A DNA stretch of 64,000 nt from Protopterus annectens (lineage: Eukaryota > Chordata > Ceratodontiformes > Protopteridae): contig NC_056743.1 in the NCBI RefSeq assembly GCF_019279795.1, positions 1,783,306,466-1,783,370,465 of the forward strand, in the 5' to 3' direction. Positions 11,255 through 22,741 of this stretch are shown piece after piece. Positions within the stretch are counted from its first letter, which is position 1. Each line of letters begins with the position of its first letter. The position numbers and the translations under genes are program-made. A model generated the notes under the pieces. That model saw only the letters and a program-made list of their open reading frames with translations, did not search any database and was not told the DNA's origin.

Positions 11255-12392
11255 ATGGATACCCAGTCGGTTACAGCTCTGGACAGGAAGCAAAGGATCC
11301 GAGGTTGGAGAGCTTTAGAAGCTCATAGGACAGTTGGCGCAGCTTGTTGGGCTTCTTACACTCGTTAGCCAATCTGTGGCATCGCTGTTATCGTCACTAT
11401 CTTTGCCTGGAAACCAGGAAGTAGCAAGGCGTTCTGCTTTGCATGAAGGAATGACCGCGACTAATGAAGGAGAGGTTCATGAAAGTTTTGGAGCTAATGT
11501 TGCTGACACTGGGAGCCTAGATGGGTTCCCTCATATTACTTTTGATAATGAAAGTGAGAGACACCCTTTTGAAGGATCACGAGTTAACCAGAAGAATGTG
11601 GACTTGCAGACTGGAGTGGACACTAATGTTGTTTTACCAGGTACTAGGCAACAATTGAGAGACATATTAAATGTTAAATTTGAATTTCAAAAGAAACTAT
11701 CTAGTACAAATACTAATGGAACTTATGTTAATAAGTTGGAGGACTTGGACTATTTTTTGTATAAATATAAAATGCTTGAAATGGACAATGCGTATTTGAA
11801 ACATTGCTTACATTTAAATATTGTACCAAAAAGCCTCAGAGTATGTAAATACCCTAACAATGTTTTTGAAGGTACTGACTTTCAGCATGATTTAATTATT
11901 GCATTTGATAAATGTGGGTTCAAAATAATGAGGGCCATAATCAAGAACAATGAGTATGAGATGGAAAAATTATACACCAATATAGAGCGTATTAATAAAG
12001 GCATAATTAATGATTTATTATTTACAGTAGAAGAGGAAAAGGGAAAGTACTACAAATTATTAAAAAATCTGGAAATTAAATATGTTGAAGTTCAAAATAG
12101 GAAGGTTGGTAAAATTGAGAGGGATTTGAACGAATATAAAGCTAAGACACATTATCCTAAACCCAAATTTTGGGGAAGGAAAATTAGTGAGTATCAAGAA
12201 AAAGAAATTCATGACATCAGAGAAAATGTGGAACCTTTTCACAATGGAAATGACTTTGACACCTCTGAATTTCCTCCGCTTCGGAGGTCTGAAAGGTTAA
12301 TGTACAAAGATCCAGTAAACTATAGTTCAAAAAACTACAAGGGGAGGGAATGGAGGCCCCAGGGGAGGAAACAACCAATATGGAACCAGTAG
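11255..12392 (+). pseudogene. PLE ORF1 protein (PLE-B), frameshifted near start
   Basis: A start at 11,255 (MDTQSVTALDRKQ) runs into a stop after 37 codons. The main frame is open from 11,334 to 12,392 (352 codons), so a frameshift lies near 11,340. The product is charged and helix-rich. It shares with the intact ORF1 at 49,556 the segments LRVCKYPNNVFEG (there LRFNRFPNNAIPG), KIERDLNEYK (there KIERDLQEYK) and a C-terminal LRRSERL. I recognise no catalytic domain. A nucleic-acid-binding or coiled-coil role, like other retrotransposon ORF1 proteins, is inference. ORF2 starts inside its last 43 bases. Confidence 0.65.
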
Positions 12393-14418
12393 ATACTATA
12401 TTTAATGAAGGTTTTAAATGGACATACAAAGAATTTAATATTTTTAATTATTCTAGTACTATTGTGACAAAAACCTTTTTTGATTTATTCTCAAAAGGTT
12501 TTGGTCTTATACCTAAGCAGAGAACTGATATTTTTAAATTACTTGTGGATATTAAACATTTTGTTAGAAAGAAAAATCTGGAACTGTTTTTCAATGGAAA
12601 GAAAATTAATTTTAAAGAAGACAAATTAGCACGAAGAAGTACATTTAACCCACTGTTGCATCCTCAGCTGAGAAATTTTGAATTAGCAGTGGAAAGTGAA
12701 TTAAGGACTTCCTTGAGATGACATAATGTACATCCCAACCTGACTTTGATAAAACTTTGAGTAGTAACAAAAACCTAAGGGTTATGAAACCATGAAACCA
12801 GATAAGGGTGGAGAGGGTAGTACTTATGGATTATATTACATATGAAGGGAAAATGATGGAAATTTTGAGTGACTCTGATAAGTATACAAGACAGTCTATC
12901 AATGAAATTAATATAGCTTACAGGAAAATATATGTTTTATTAAACGATTTATTAATGGAAGGATTGATTGACACAGACACTTACAAATATTTATATGTAG
13001 AGAAACTGAAGGCACCTTCAATTTTTGGTATTCCAAAGGTGCATAAGGATGTTAATGACCCACCTTTAAGCCCAATAGTTTCCGCAGAGGGTTCAGTGAC
13101 TGCACCTTTGGCGAAATATGTGGATAAAAAGGTTAAGAAATTGGTTATGAACAATACTAATATACTCAAGGACTCTTGGGATTTTCTGAGAAAATTAGAC
13201 AACACTCTATATACAGACAGGGTGGCATTTGGCACCCTGGATGTTCTAGATTTATTTACTAGTATACCACATGATATAGGTTTAGAGTGGTTTGAAGAAA
13301 TGTTGGTGGGTTTTAATGAAATTACTTATAATGATTTTAGAACAGTTTTAGCACTAATGAAAGTTGTACTGAAAAACAATTTTATTTTTTTCGAAGGTGA
13401 ATATTTTAAACAATCAAAGGGCGTTGCTATGGGGGCACATTGTGCTCCTACATATGCTAATGTTATTATGGCCTACTAGGAAAATAAATACGTATTAACT
13501 TCTGTTTTTAAGAGTATGTGGACATTTTATGGTAGATTCTTAGATGATCTGTGTTTTTTATGGGAGGGGAATGAAGGCACTTTTAAGTCATTTGTTGACT
13601 ATATTAATGGAACAACTATTTTTTTTTTAATTTACACACAATTTTAATTACCAACAGTTAAATTATTTAGATGTAAATATAAGTAAGACAAATGAAGGAT
13701 TTATGTCCAAGATATATTGGAAGGAGACCTTTTTGAACTCATATTTACATTATACTAGTTCACATCCGCCTCATCAAAAGAGGGGTGTAGTAAAAGGTCA
13801 ATTAGTACATTTAAGTAGGATGACTTCTGATGATAAAACATTTTATAGTGAGTGTAAGGCATTGAAAGGGCTATTTTTAAACAGAGGTTATCCCAGTGAT
13901 TTGTTTGACCAAATATGCAAGGAAGAAGCTGGAGAAAGGAATGGTAGATTTGCCCCTATTTTAGGGAAACCACAAACAGATATTGAACAAAAAGTAGATG
14001 AAGTAAACACAAATGACCATTATAGCTCGGGGATTACAACTACATACAATGGTCAGTCAGGACTAGTTAGGAGAATTGTTGATAAGGAGTGGAAAAATTT
14101 TGCGAAACTGTCCGATTTAAAACACATCTTTGACAATGATTTGAAGTATACTTATCGGAGAGGTAATAATATAAAGAGTTTATTGGAGAGGGGTACAAAT
14201 AGATACAATTTGGAGAAAGGTACGAAAAAGAAAAAAGGTTTATTTAAATGTGGAAGCTGTAACTATTGCTCCCACCTTATAACAGAAGAAGTTATATATT
14301 TGCAAGCAAGGAAGAAGAAATTAATTTTAAACACCTTTGCAAATTGTAATACCAAAGGTATTATTTATTTGGCCCTATGTAAAAGATGTGATTCCTTTTA
14401 TGTTGGAAGAGCGAAAGG
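12350..14418 (+). pseudogene. Penelope-like RT/GIY-YIG ORF2 (PLE-B), broken
   Basis: The ATG at 12,350 opens a frame ending at 12,721. RT motifs resume at 12,808 in another frame with FGIPKVHKDV, TLDVLDLFTSIPHDIGLEWF (motif A), GVAMGAHCAPTYANV (motif B) and a stop at 13,477. The FLDD motif is at about 13,540 and a T-run frameshift at about 13,620. The thumb and linker resume at 13,703. The GIY-YIG core begins (CKRCDSFYVGRAKG) but stops at about 14,418, where unrelated sequence from the minus-strand PLE-C starts. At least three frame breaks plus loss of the endonuclease C-terminus make this inactive. Confidence 0.85.
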
Positions 14419-15344
14419 AAGCAACAAAGCTCAGCAAAACAGGACCCAGAAGCAATGTATTTATGACATCAGCACTTGCTTTAAAATATGACCACTGCAC
14501 AGTCCATTCAAAACGTTTATTGCAGCAGTAAATAGTAAACAATGAAACTACAAATTAATTTAAATCCAAGCACTTTCACTCGGGTAAGTCCGAGCTTTAT
14601 CAAGGAAAAAATGAGTCTGTGATTCCAACCTTTAAGTACCTTTCCCGGTTAAGTCACATGACTCTTTTTAATAAATGTCTCCCTTGTTAACCAATAAAAA
14701 CAAAAATAAAATTGTATAAACATCCGACCTTTTTATAAGTGTGGTTCTTATACTAATTTTGACTTCTTAAAAATATGTCATTGACAAATGTGAACCATAC
14801 TTCTATAAATATAAACTTGTCCAAAGACTTATTAAAAAATTTTTGTAATCAAAATAATCAACGTTGAGTAAAATAAGCATTTTTTATAAACTAAATTACT
14901 AAAGTGAATAAAAATTACTTTATGCACATAAAATTTCTGTAAAAAAAAGTTTTTTATGTATATAAAAAATCATAATTTGGTTTATAATTTTAATGTATAA
15001 ATAAACCAACCTAAAAATATACCATTTTAACTTAATTTCCCATGTGCTAAACCTACTGCTTTGATGGTCGGAGAGCCATTGACCCTCCACCCCAAAACTC
15101 CCTTAAAATCAAATTGCTTAATAGTAATAATAAAAATCATAATGTGATGGACAATCTGTTTTCTTTAATCCTAAAGGCGAGCTTGCCTTAATTTTAAAAC
15201 ACTATTGATATTCAGACTGTTGTTTAACCCGGGAAACCTGGTGGAATCCAATTTAAGTTGCCAAAATAATTCCCGGTATTCCAAACCTGGTTTCCCAACT
15301 ACCTCCACGTACATCAGGTATTATCTGTTCTAATACTGCAAATT
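14419..15344 (-). repeat. PLE-C 3' region / pseudo-LTR
   Basis: AT-rich noncoding sequence downstream of the PLE-C ORF2 on the minus strand. Its outer end, read on the minus strand, contains GGGTCCTGTTTTGCTGA, matching the GGGTCCTGTTGACC end of the intact element's terminal repeat. It carries a hammerhead-like motif at 14,560-14,610. Confidence 0.65.
14560..14610 (-). ncRNA. Hammerhead-ribozyme-like motif, good stem II
   Basis: On the minus strand the order is CTTGATAAAG (14,604-14,595), a stem CTCGG/CCGAG closed by a six-base loop, TGAAAG, and a GTGC stem III followed by TT. Compared with the consensus the first box has one extra U. Stem II differs in sequence from that at 49,268-49,318 but pairs perfectly in both, which is compensatory change. 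Confidence 0.55.
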
Positions 15345-17556
15345 TTATAAGCATCTCTTTGCAGACCAAAGAGTGTTTGTAAAAGGCATTGCTCTCTTTA
15401 CAATTAGCAATGTCATTGAAATGTTCATATACTCTTCATATACTCTTCTCCTGAAAACTCTTTCTGTCTTGCCCACATAAAAACTATAACAAGCCATACA
15501 ACACCCAAGATATACCACCCCTTTCACCCCACGATTAAAGTACCTCGTGGCGGTGTGTCTGAACTTCCTCGAGGGGAGGTATAAAACACTTTGGTTTAAC
15601 ATGGCGTGACATTGCTTACAATTCCTACATGAATGTGTACCAATTTTTCTCTTAATGCTGTCCTTTTTAACCTCCTGCTTAACTTCTAAAAGTTCCTTGA
15701 GGTTCATATCCCTTTTTCTAACAAAATGTGGGAATGGCGGAATGTGGGCTTTAATGTCTTCCTGTAGTCTAAGAATAGGCCAGTATTTACGAATAACTTG
15801 TTCAATCTTGTCTGAGTTAGTAGAAAAAGTGTGTACAAAACTGTTTTTTACCTGGGGAGGGTCCACTTGTTGGATCTGGTGTGGGTCAGTTAGTCCAACA
15901 CCCAATAAAGGAGGGTATTTGGTTTCTCTACTCTGAGTCACTTCTAATACCATACCATCAATAAGGCTTTCAGGGTATTCCTTTTCCATGAAAATGTTTT
16001 TTAAAGTCTTAACTTCTTCCTTAAAAATGTCTAAAGTACTAGATATTCTTGAAGCTCAAATTAATTGCCCTTTTACTATTCCTTTTTTCTGGTAAAAGGG
16101 GTGCCCACTGTGGTAGTTAAGATAAGCATTTGAAAAAGAACTTTTCCTATATATTTTTGACTGAAAACATTCATTGACATAATCTTTAATTAGGGTAACG
16201 TCCAAATAATGCAATCTGTCAGTATCAATTTTGTAGGTAAATTTCAAGAATGATATAGTGTTATTGATATAACCTAAAAAAATCTAATAGGCTTTTTTCG
16301 TCCCCCTTCCATAAAATACAGATGTCATCCAAGAATCTTCGATAATATATTATATGTTGGTGCCATACACTTGCCAAAACATAGTTCTTTTCCCAATAAT
16401 ATAGCACTAAGGAGGCGCAAGAAGCCCCCATTGTCACTCCCTTTTTCTGGTGATAAAATTCTCCATTAAAGTGCATGAAATTATTTTCAAGTACCAGCTC
16501 CATAAATTCTAAAATAAGGTTTGTTGTTCTAGAAGTCAAACTTGTTTCAGTACTTAAAAAATGCCCAAGCCACTCTAAACCTGTTTGGTGTGGAATACTC
16601 GGTAAAAGATCCTTGACATCTACTGTGACCATTAACAATTCCGGGTAAAATAAAGCTTGATCAATCCCTTTCAGGAAGTCCCAGGAGTCCTTGCAAATAT
16701 GACTTATTTTAGTCATTTGTTGTTTCAAAGAATAATCAATAAATTTGGCTAGGGGCTCCGTCATACTTCCCGCCGCAGAAACAATTCATCTAAATTTAAG
16801 GGGGTCTATTGACTTGTGTGTCTTGGGAATTCTGAATATTTGGGCAATTTTGGGCCTTTTAACATGTAGATAGTTATAACGCTGTTCATTGATCACATTT
16901 TGTAACAAATGGTCTTGCAACTGATAATTAATTTTAGCATAAGATATGTGAATCTCATTCTTTGAGACTAATTCGTACTGGTCAAGATCTTGTAACATGT
17001 TATGAATGTATGATTCATAATCTAGTGTGTACATCAAGACTGTTCCCCCTCCCTTGTCGGGCTTCATAACCCTACATCCCTCTTTTCTCAAATATTCAAT
17101 GAGTGCCAGTTGACCTTCGGGTATGTTATTAGGCAACTTTATGTGGGTTTGCTGCTCAAATTTCCTGATGTCATTCTCCACGAGCTCCTCAAATGTTTTC
17201 AAAGAGGGGTGGGTGGGAGGGTTAAAGGTACTCTTTCGGCTAAGACTTTTACAAGAGTTCTCTTGCCCTTTAAAAAACAGGTTTAGGTTCAATTGTCTCA
17301 AGAGCAATTTCAGATCTATTAAGGTGTTGACTACAAAGGAAGACCTTAATGGAACAAAATGAAAACCCTTAGCAAATAATTCAAAATAATCATCAGTAAG
17401 TTCAAGGTCAGTATAATTAAAAATAGCGAAATTGTTCTTTCTATATATAATCTGTTTTTCACTGGGCTGGTCTATTCCAGTGTCCCTTCCCTCTCCTGGA
17501 AGGAAACTGAAAACCCTGTGCTGAAGGTTTTCTATTTTTTTCAGCAATCCATTCAC
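15345..17556 (-). pseudogene. Penelope-like RT/GIY-YIG ORF2 (PLE-C), broken
   Basis: Four minus-strand segments reconstruct the usual order. At 17,556-16,786 lie an N-terminal domain (FAIFNYTDLEL; TFNPPTHPSLKTFEELV), KPDKGGGTVLMYTLDY and FRIPKTHK. At 16,764-16,261 are MTEPLAKFIDYSL, VDVKDLLPSIPHQTGLEWL, GVTMGASCAS and RRFLDDICILWKG. At 16,247-16,056 come DRLHYLDVTL and the thumb. At 15,989-15,345 are the linker, CRNCKQC, VVYLGCCMACYSFYVGKTE and RRRVYEEY, then a frame break before the expected Glu. Compared with the intact copy, the YAN part after motif B is missing. It lies tail to tail with PLE-B and appears to have inserted into or joined it. Confidence 0.85.
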
Positions 17557-17824
17557 TCCTTCTTAGAGTGTCCATTCCCTCATGTGTGGGTTGATTAAAA
17601 TCTGTCTCCCCCCCTCTTTTCAATGAATACATTTTCATTTGCATTATTTCTCCTTCCCTTTACATATGGGAGGGGAAAAGCTGTCCCTTCCATTTACTAA
17701 ACTAAATCTCTTTCCAGTTTCCTAATTTTGCGGTTGAAAACCTTATTACAATGCTGGTCAACTTCCTCAAATAGTTTGTCATAATCCTTTTTAACACTAA
17801 AAAACTTTACATTTTTCACCATCC
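17459..17824 (-). pseudogene. PLE-C ORF1, C-terminal remnant
   Basis: The minus strand shows a KKDYDKLFEEVDQHCNKV-like segment and RKLERDL in broken frames, then TLRRSEWIAEK near 17,550. These are the same landmarks as in the other two ORF1 copies. The copy stops at about 17,824, so it is 5'-truncated within ORF1. Confidence 0.6.
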
Positions 17825-17864
17825 TCTCATTCAAACCGTTTTTTTTTTTTTTTCGGGGGGGGGG
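17825..17864. repeat. T-tract followed by G-tract
   Basis: About 15 T then C and about 10 G at the junction between the truncated PLE-C and the following CR1 insertion. Such homopolymer pairs are also prone to assembly error. Confidence 0.8.
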
Positions 17865-17904
17865 CTTATGTGCTTGCAGGATGCCTAAATCTCATTTTTC
17901 ACCT

Positions 17905-18662
17905 ACGTATATGTGTGATAAGAGACCTTGGGACTCAAGTGGACAGTAGTCTCTCCTTAGATAATCACATCACTACAGTAGTCAGGAAGTCCTTCTACAT
18001 GGCACACCTGATCACAAAAGGGTTCTCATCCAGGAAAACAGAGGTCATTGTTCCCCTCTACTTGACACTTATTAGACCCATTATAGAGTACAATGCCCCT
18101 TTTGGAATGTACCTCACAAGACATCTGTAGCAGCTGGAAAGGCCACAGCAGTACCTCAGAAAGAGGATTACTGACCTCAAACAGATGCCCTATACTGACC
18201 ATTTCAAAAAACTCCAGCTTTACTCCATAGCATATCACCTACTCCGAGGTGATCTCTGCCTAACATATATGGCTATGTCAAACCCAGAGCTGTTGGACAT
18301 ACTACACCTAAAGAAATCCCAATCCCTCTGAGCTACATGCTCTAGAGACCTAAACCTTGTCACCACAATAAACAGGACATGCTGGAGGGATAGATTCCTG
18401 CCCCAGAGACTTCCCATACTCTGGAACAAGCTACCCATCTATGTCAAGCAATGTTCCTCATTAGCACTCTTTAAGAAAAATCTTGATGAGTGGATGGGAA
18501 ATAGGAAATACACCCCAGGAATCATTTCTGTGGCTCTGCCCGACAGTGACCCAGGAAAATAACTTTCTTGGGTGGCGTAAGCCAGGGAACCTTGTTGGCT
18601 AGGCTTACTTAGGCCCTTGGGCTGATAGCCTAGTACGTACCTATGAACCTATGAACCTATGT
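17905..18662 (+). pseudogene. CR1-like LINE, 3' part of RT ORF
   Basis: The reading begins VIRDLGTQVDSSLSLDNH. It continues through EVIVPLYLTLIRPIIEYNAPFGMYLTRHL, a TAG stop where other copies have Gln, YHLLRGDLCLTY, a TGA before ATCSRDLNL, and CWRDRFLPQRLPILWNKLP. It ends with the octamer-type tail CTATGAACCTATGAACCTATG, as CR1 elements do. It is similar to the copy at 22.7-25.8 kb along its whole length. It is 5'-truncated, as usual for CR1. Confidence 0.9.
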
Positions 18663-18910
18663 ATGCTTTATCTGTCACTAAGAATAGCTACCCCATCTGA
18701 TGTCACTGAGCACAGCTCTGATCTTGTCACAACTACACTTCCAGGGTCAACAGAGTCAAACTGGAGACAAATGCAGCCCTAAACAGGAATAGGGTAATGA
18801 ATCAGGTCCTCAATTGTAATACCACAGTACTTGGCTGAATCTCTTCAATTACCATAAGTACTATTCAAATATGTCAGTGTACATACTATTTTTTTATTAC
18901 TTTTACAATT
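18663..18910. other. No gene recognised
   Basis: Unique-looking spacer between the CR1 tail and the candidate host exon. No motif seen. Confidence 0.4.
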
Positions 18911-18914
18911 ATCA

Positions 18915-19417
18915 CAGAAATTTGTATTTCATTTAAACTTTTTATTTGACATTTTACAGAAAAATACAGGCAAACATTTTCTAAATGCAACACTGTTACA
19001 TTCAAAACAGAATTAGCATGAGAAATAATAAACATATCTTCCCTTGAAACCTTTAGTGAAAATGCATATGGAAACAAACTGCAAGAGTCATACTGAGATT
19101 CATATTCTAATAGCGTGCAATGAAATACTGATCAGTATCTATGTAAAAGGTGCAGGAGTTCAAAAGAAAAAAGTGCAATGCATTTGTTAACAACCTGTGA
19201 CAGCCCATTGGACACGTGTCCCTTTCCAGGAGCAGCGCAGGAGTACTGCCTGTTGAAGTAACTTGACAGAGTCAGATAAAAGGCAAAGGAAAGCTGAGGG
19301 AATCAAACCACATATCACAGGAAACATCTCTTTTAACAGGTCATAGCTGTACTCATCTGTATTAAATGCTAGGCAAACTGCTGCAGCTCCAAAACACCAC
19401 ATTTCACACTTGTGTGC
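18915..19417 (-). CDS. Candidate host gene: terminal coding exon with 3' UTR
   Basis: On the minus strand a pyrimidine-rich stretch ends in TTGCAG at 19,418-19,421, a good splice acceptor. Next comes a 76-codon open frame in phase 0, from AHKCEMWCFGAAAV to QWAVTGC, ending in TAA at 19,187-19,189. The 3' UTR carries an AATAAA signal about 240 bases downstream. The segment has a hydrophobic middle (MFPVICGLIPSAFLCLLSD) and balanced codons, unlike the surrounding decayed elements. I do not recognise the protein. The upstream exons would lie at higher coordinates, perhaps beyond this window. The alternative is a chance ORF next to a chance polyA signal, which the combined acceptor, stop and signal makes less likely. 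Confidence 0.5.
18941..18946 (-). promoter_or_regulatory. Polyadenylation signal AATAAA
   Basis: TTTATT on the plus strand is AATAAA on the minus strand, about 240 bases after the candidate exon's stop codon. Cleavage would be expected near 18,915-18,930. Confidence 0.5.
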
Positions 19418-19582
19418 CTGCAAAAAACAAGTTAAAATTGTATTCATAGTTGAAAGATTAACATTAAGCTCATAGACATCAAGCTGTCAAATGTATTCAG
19501 TTAAATAACAAACACACTGCCAAGATTCAACAGAACAAGGAAACCAAGGATAATATCCAAAGAAAAAGTTCAGATGATCATG

Positions 19583-19665
19583 CTCCTGTTTACTACAATC
19601 AATTTCCCTCCTTTATACCATGACTACTCTGGTTCATGGGTAGTTCATAGGTTTGCAGGCCCGGG
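19583..19665 (+). repeat. Retroposon fragment, left member of inverted pair
   Basis: CCTGTTTACTACAATCAATT, then ACCATGACTACTCTGGTTCA and TGGGTAGTT, closely matches the reverse complement of 19,895-19,970. It lacks the (AAAT)n tail carried by its partner. Confidence 0.75.
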
Positions 19666-19774
19666 TACCATTAAGGAGCCTAGCCCAAATTTCCAGTTGC
19701 CCCAAAGCACTGTCTAGTTAAATGGCTTGTTTTAGGACAGGGTAGGGCTTTAACATGAAGCAAAATCAGAGATA

Positions 19775-19975
19775 TTTATTTATTTTTTATTTAACATTTG
19801 TTTACCAGGAAAGTCCAACTAGGACAGAGCCCATTTTCAGCGGAGGCTCGGGGAGAAATGCTCCAGAAGCATGGCCCCCTGGCCTGCAAAGCTACTAACT
19901 CCCCATGAACCAGAATAGTCATGGTGTAAAGGAGGAGAATTGATTGTGGTAAACAGGACCGAGATCTGTTCTGCA
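19775..19975 (-). repeat. SINE/LINE 3' tail copy with (AAAT)n end
   Basis: The minus strand reads GGAGCATTTCTCCCCGAGCC, TCCGCTGAAAATGGGC, GTTGGACTTTCCTGGTAAAC, AAATGTTAAATAAAAAATAA. This is the family tail also seen at 3,720, 30,950, 37,610 and 55,735. Its upstream part is the inverted partner of 19,583-19,665. Confidence 0.75.
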
Positions 19976-21545
19976 AAACTGGAGACAGATAAGAGCAGAT
20001 GACTCTAATTTCTTTAAAAAAGTTAACAGAACAAACGGCTTTACATCAACAGATATTTTTGAACCACAAAATTATGAAACAATGACTGATTGGTCCAACA
20101 AAAAAGAAAGAAGATAAAAGAGGCCTGGTTGTTGGTATGGAGGATTAAGACTCGTGCTTCCCATAGCTAAGGCTTAGAGTTTGATACTGAGCAGTTACTT
20201 AACTACACAGTGTCCCCTTAACACACACACACGTGCGAGCGCACACCTAAGCAGGGGATTTCCATTGTTTTGTTTGCTGTTTGTTCTGCACAGGCTATGC
20301 TCTGTACCTGACTTTGAATTACATTAAATCTGCATTTGAATTTGCATCACTGCTGTTCTCAAAACATGCACAGACATTGCTTGGTGCTACATCTCTCCAT
20401 ACCTAACTTTGAATCTCACACATTAAATCTATGTTTGTATTGCATGTTGAGCAGGAAGTCTGCTCCGCGTGATGTGCATACATGCAATTCCTCACGCCAT
20501 GCAAAGCAGACATTCAACTTAGTTTTAAAAGTAAAACAGATGACTTTCTTGCAGATTTGTTTTACATAAAAGAAAAAAAAGTTGCATGGCAGCCTCTCCA
20601 CCAGCCAGCAGCTGCCTAGGTCGGCTTGTACTGGATTCAACCCTGCTTCAAACAGATCTCGTTATTCCTGCCATTACAGTCTCTGCTTATTCTCAGTCTG
20701 TTTTTGCCTCGTGTCATTTTTACACCTTAAAAGCAGCCTTATACAATTGATTTAACTCTGTGAAATCATTATTTCATTAACTCTGTGTACAAATATTGCT
20801 TTATTTAATGTTAAATCTAATCCTCTAGGCAGCCTGCCTCTTGTCTGGATTTTTTTTTTCATAAGCAACAGAAGATTCTGCCCTATATTAGTGCAGTATG
20901 CAATTCACTCAAGCCACAGTCTAAGTCACAGGGCTATGGTGAGAAACATTTCAAGGAACATATTCCATATACTATGGACTCCATATGGATGTGTGTGCAT
21001 GCATCTCTTTGAGTATATGGCATATGCCAGATAAGTAGCTGTGCTAGCACTATCAAGCTGATATGACTAACAACATGTTACATTTTTCTAATAAAAATGA
21101 TACCATCTGCCCCCTCCATATACAATGCAGTAGTGACCAATTAAGCTGATAACTGGCCCTGTATTGCCCCTGTGGCATATGCCTCACACAGCTAAAACTT
21201 TATTACACGTAAAGCAATCCAGAAGTAAACTCTGTGGCACCTAATAGAGAGGAAATCAGCTTTGGAGAATAAATTAATCTCCTAAATCATTTTATCAAAA
21301 TGTCTGCATGCTAAATTTAGCAGAATAAACTTGTGGCTTGCTGAATTTCAACAATATCTTATGGGGAAACAAGGAGAGGTGTGTGAATAAAGTGTATTTT
21401 CTTTTGATTTTAAATAGCCCATTCAAAGGCACTATGACCTTAGGGTTCATATACAGAGTTTAGAGGTGCCAACTGCTGTCCATGCCGTTAGGGATAAGAC
21501 AGACTTTGGCTCTCATCCAGTCATACAATGTGCTTATGTAGTGTG

Positions 21546-21546
<1 letters not shown>
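19976..21546. other. No gene recognised
   Basis: About 1.5 kb without a supported gene or clear element. Small AC-rich runs occur near 20,220. The short ORFs carry no family motif. Confidence 0.4.
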
Positions 21547-21636
<90 letters not shown>

Positions 21637-21637
21637 A

Positions 21638-21722
<85 letters not shown>
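21547..21722. repeat. (TG)n microsatellite, about 175 bp
   Basis: A near-continuous TG array with a single short interruption (GTGCGTATGTGCG) near 21,633. Long ORFs over this tract in several frames are artefacts of the repeat. Confidence 0.98.
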
Positions 21723-21723
<1 letters not shown>

Positions 21724-21839
21724 CGCGTGTGCATATGTATGTGTGTATATGTGTGCGTTTGTCTTGTGAAATGTGTGTCATTGCATTACTCTGCTGCTTC
21801 AGGATTTAGCAGACACTCCTATGACCATGTTAATGAGTA

Positions 21840-22740
21840 AGAGCCTGTCTTGACTAGTATCAAGTATCATGGCTCTGTACTTACACTTCTTATAGGGCTG
21901 TTTTTGTAGTCCGCCCACTGAGGAACACGAGAGACTAAAAAATGGTGGAAAATAGACCCACGGATATCCAGATAATGTCCTAAAATCCTTCAAAATGAGG
22001 GCAAAACATTCAAGCCCACCTTGCCCTACCCGAAATATTCTTTTCAGCTGCTTCCTATAGCTGTACCTGCCACTAAACAGGAACCTATCAATCAAAAGAT
22101 TATCTCAGTTTAACTAGACACTGCAGCCAGCTGCAGCAAAGTCAGTGACAGATGACAGAAGAGATTGGTAGCAGTGGGTCTACGTGGTCCAAGTGAAGGG
22201 CCAACAAAAAGTTAGGCAAGAATAAAACACTCCTAGAAGATGCACATACTTTCCCCTTGGAAAATGAGATTAAAGTTACAATAAAATGGGCAACCTCAAA
22301 AAAAAAAAAACCATCTGGGGAGCATCAGTGGGGCAAATTGTTAGCTCCTCCCCGCAGCTATTAATAGCAAAATAAATAATGATCCATTATAACTATATCA
22401 TATGTCATCAGTTACACCTGCCTGGCCTGCTGAGATATCAGTTTGCCTCAGCTGTATTGCATTATTTGTGAAAACACCTATTTAAGAAGGCCAGTTTTTA
22501 ATTCCAAACTGTATTTCATGTTGAGGTCATTATGTTAACTAAGTGATTGGTTAGTATCACATTTGGGAAATAGAGAGGCAATTCTGTGGCAAGTATTGTC
22601 TCTTTCATTCATTTCTCAAATTCTGCTATTACAATAGCAGGCCTGAACATACTTTAAAATGCGACTAAGTAATGTTTGAGAATCGCTTGATCTAAGTGAC
22701 ACTAGAAAAAGAAAGTAAGTACAAAGACTAGTTATAACCA
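21840..22740. other. No gene recognised
   Basis: No supported gene. It holds an A-run at about 22,299. It could include an old 5' region of the following CR1, but nothing recognisable as ORF1 was seen. Confidence 0.35.
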
Positions 22741-22741
22741 T

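Noticed and set aside
21466-21840. Open frames of over 60-120 codons of Cys-Val or His-Thr repeats on both strands
   Set aside because: They are translations of a (TG)n/(CA)n microsatellite, as are those at 25.9, 29.8, 45.0 and 46.2 kb.
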